From NCBI GenBank assembly GCA_013042495.1, contig JABDQB010000495.1, positions 1-7,790 on the forward strand: a DNA stretch of 7,790 bases, written 5' to 3'. Below are positions 6,329 through 7,790 of this stretch, one piece after another. The first letter of the stretch is position 1. The number at the start of each line of letters is the position of its first letter. The notes below the pieces were generated by a model. The model had not been told where the DNA came from and ran no database searches. It saw nothing but the letters and a program-made list of their open reading frames with translations. Position numbers and translations under genes: made by a program. The stretch comes from Gemmatimonadota bacterium. Its GTDB lineage: Bacteria; Gemmatimonadota; Gemmatimonadetes; Palauibacterales; Palauibacteraceae.

Positions 6329-7021
6329 TCAGAACTCGTACGTGTCGCCGGGCTCCAGCACGACGACTTCGGCTCGCGGCTCGACCCTGGCCCGGAAGCT
6401 CTCCGGGTCCTGTTCGATCAGCGGCCACGTATTGAAGTGAATCGGGATGACTACCCGGGGTTTGATCAAATCCACCGCACGAGCGGCGTCCTCCGGCCCC
6501 ATCGTGAAGTTGTCCCCTATCGGCAAGAGCGCGACGTCCACCTGCCCCTCGAGAAGAGCCATGTCTGTGATCAACGCCGTGTCGCCAGCGTGGTAGATGC
6601 CGCACCCATCGAGGTCGATCAGCAGCCCGGCCGGAACGGTCGTGTATCCTTCCGCTCCTTTGCCGGCCACCTGGCCGCCATGCAGGGCCGGCGTCAGCTT
6701 CACCCGCCCGAACGGGAACTCGTAACCTCCACCGATGTGCATCGGGTGAGTCTTGTCGTAGCCCAGCACTTCCTGCGCGTAGGCCACGATCTCGAATGAC
6801 GCAATCAGCGTGGGATTCGTCTCTTCGAGCAGCGGCCAGGCATCGGCCACGTGATCGTAGTGTCCGTGCGTGAGCAACAGGTAGTCGAGGCGATCATGAA
6901 AATGCCCACGGTCCACGTCCGCCTGCGGGTTGTCGGTGAGGAACGGATCGATCAGGAGACGCGTGCCGTCGGCGGCGACGATTTCCACACACGACTGCCC
7001 GTGAAACATCAGCTTGCCCAT
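6329..7021 (-). CDS. UPF0173-type metal-dependent hydrolase (metallo-beta-lactamase fold)
   Basis: This is a 230-residue predicted cytoplasmic hydrolase of the UPF0173 (YtkL-like) branch of the metallo-beta-lactamase superfamily, whose substrate is not established. The ATG at 7021 is preceded by GAGGAG with a 6-base spacer. Upstream in-frame codons would overlap the end of gcvPA and have no such site. The metal-binding motif THGHYDH (51-57) gives His52, His54, Asp56 and His57. His114, Asp147 in HAGDT (144-148) and His195 in IPIHFNTWP (192-200) complete the usual two-metal set. GHSAF-like HGQSCVEI near the N-terminus, LIDPFLTDNP (23-32) and LLPIGDNFTMGPEDA (165-179) are typical of the family. 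Length fits. It lies 10 bases after gcvPA and 17 before gcvPB, so it is almost surely cotranscribed and perhaps linked functionally to glycine cleavage, but no role is proven. Confidence 0.93.
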   Translation of the reverse strand: MGKLMFHGQSCVEIVAADGTRLLIDPFLTDNPQADVDRGHFHDRLDYLLLTHGHYDHVADAWPLLEETNPTLIASFEIVAYAQEVLGYDKTHPMHIGGGYEFPFGRVKLTPALHGGQVAGKGAEGYTTVPAGLLIDLDGCGIYHAGDTALITDMALLEGQVDVALLPIGDNFTMGPEDAARAVDLIKPRVVIPIHFNTWPLIEQDPESFRARVEPRAEVVVLEPGDTYEF

Positions 7022-7031
7022 CGGTTTCTCC

Positions 7032-7790
7032 TCAGCCCGCAAGAAGCTCGACCAGGCGGTCGATCTCGTCGCGGCTCCGCTTCTCGGTGAACGCGAGCAG
7101 GAGGCCGTCCGGCGCCTCGAGCGACTCGAATCGGCTCAGGGAAACTCCGGCCAGGATGCCGGCCTCGAAGCCGCGTTCGAGAATAGACCGGGAGTTCTCC
7201 CGGGTCACGACGGCGAACTCGCGCGCGAAGGGGGTATCGGGGAACAGCGGTGTGACGCCGTCCACATCCTGCAGCTTTCTCCAGGCGTAGTGCGCGTTCT
7301 GCACCGACGATTCCGCCACCTCACGCAGTCCTTCCCGACCGAGAAGGCTGAGGTGCACGGTCGCCGCGAGAGCGTTCAGGCCCTGGTTCGTGCAGATGTT
7401 GCTCGTGGCCTTCTCGCGGCGGATTTGCTGCTCCCGCGTCTGAAGTGTGAGCACGTATCCGCGGCGGTCCTCCATGTCCACCGTGGCGCCCACGATCCGG
7501 CCCGGCATCTTGCGGACCAGCTTCTGTTTGGCGGCGAACAAACCCACGACCGGTCCGCCGAAGCTGGGAGCGTTGCCGAACGGCTGCCCCTCGGCCACCA
7601 CGATGTCCGCGCCCAGTTCTCCGGGCGTTCGAAGCAGTACCTGGGCGATCGGGTCGGTGGCCACGACCAGCAGTCCCCCGGCCGCGTGAACGGCATCGGC
7701 GATCGGCTGCAAGTCCTCGATGCAACCGAAGAAGTTGGGATACTGCACTACGAAACAGGCGACGTCGTCGCCGAGCGCCGCGCCGAGCGC
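7032..7790 (-). CDS. gcvPA: Glycine dehydrogenase (decarboxylating) subunit 1, P-protein alpha subunit, C-terminal part
   Basis: This is the last 252 codons of the alpha subunit of two-subunit glycine decarboxylase; the start lies beyond the right edge. The frame is open all the way to base 7790, so the GTG at 7748 is internal and not a start. The family usually has about 440-450 residues, so roughly 190-200 are missing. Landmarks in the visible part: QYPNFFG (16-22), EGQPFGN (67-73), GGPVVGLFAAK (78-88), RKMPGRIVG (93-101), LTLQTREQQIRREKATSNIC (114-133) and TNQGLNALAATVHLSL (134-149). This subunit shares the fold of GcvPB but lacks the PLP lysine and completes the active site. It ends in LLAG and a TGA ten bases before the hydrolase start. 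gcvT and gcvH are expected upstream by analogy with other genomes but are not visible. Confidence 0.96.
   Translation of the reverse strand, partial: ALGAALGDDVACFVVQYPNFFGCIEDLQPIADAVHAAGGLLVVATDPIAQVLLRTPGELGADIVVAEGQPFGNAPSFGGPVVGLFAAKQKLVRKMPGRIVGATVDMEDRRGYVLTLQTREQQIRREKATSNICTNQGLNALAATVHLSLLGREGLREVAESSVQNAHYAWRKLQDVDGVTPLFPDTPFAREFAVVTRENSRSILERGFEAGILAGVSLSRFESLEAPDGLLLAFTEKRSRDEIDRLVELLAG

Noticed and set aside
5061..6440. A 459-codon open frame on the plus strand opposite gcvPB
   Set aside because: It mirrors the codon pattern of gcvPB, has no family resemblance, and crosses the boundary into the hydrolase gene.
6312..6605. Upstream extension of gcvPB to 6605
   Set aside because: The added residues are Arg/Gly-rich, overlap the hydrolase gene in another frame, and match nothing known in GcvPB, whose normal N-terminus begins at MAGFPFKGE.

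Overview
This is a GC-rich window in which every supportable gene lies on the minus strand, so transcription runs from the right edge to the left. The gene content (two-subunit glycine decarboxylase, LipM-type octanoyltransferase, TonB-dependent receptor with an N-terminal carboxypeptidase-regulatory-like domain, lipoprotein peptide-binding protein) suggests a diderm, non-proteobacterial, high-GC bacterium. Gemmatimonadota or Acidobacteriota-like lineages are my best guess, from gene style rather than any marker gene. No rRNA, tRNA, CRISPR array, transposase or phage gene was seen.

Right half (about 7790 to 4033): a tightly packed glycine-cleavage block. It begins with the 3' part of gcvPA (cut by the right edge). 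Next come a UPF0173-type metallo-beta-lactamase-fold hydrolase after a 10-base gap, gcvPB after 17 bases, and a LipM/LplA-family octanoyl or lipoyl transferase that overlaps the gcvPB stop by 31 bases. GcvPA and GcvPB form the P-protein that decarboxylates glycine onto the lipoyl arm of GcvH. The transferase would supply the octanoyl or lipoyl group for GcvH. gcvT and gcvH are not in the window and may lie beyond the right edge.

Middle (4016 to 2343): 16 bases after lipM comes a family-5 (peptide/nickel-type) ABC substrate-binding lipoprotein with a clear lipobox. No permease or ATPase genes accompany it. It may be the last gene of the glycine-cleavage transcript. A 114-base gap follows, holding a good promoter candidate (TTGACA, 18-base spacer, TAGCTT) and a hairpin.

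Left half (2216 to 1): a MotA/TolQ/ExbB-family proton channel gene, best read from a TTG start behind a strong GGAGG site and without an adjacent exbD, ends at a strong hairpin terminator (1451-1480). A 238-base gap then leads to the 5' 1285 bases of a TonB-dependent outer-membrane receptor gene, cut by the left edge.

The genes are mostly well-known families. The unusual points are arrangement: a hydrolase between the two P-protein subunits, an orphan binding lipoprotein on the end of the gcv block, an exbB with no exbD, and a promoter/hairpin arrangement before exbB. I did not find convincing evidence of a wholly new system.
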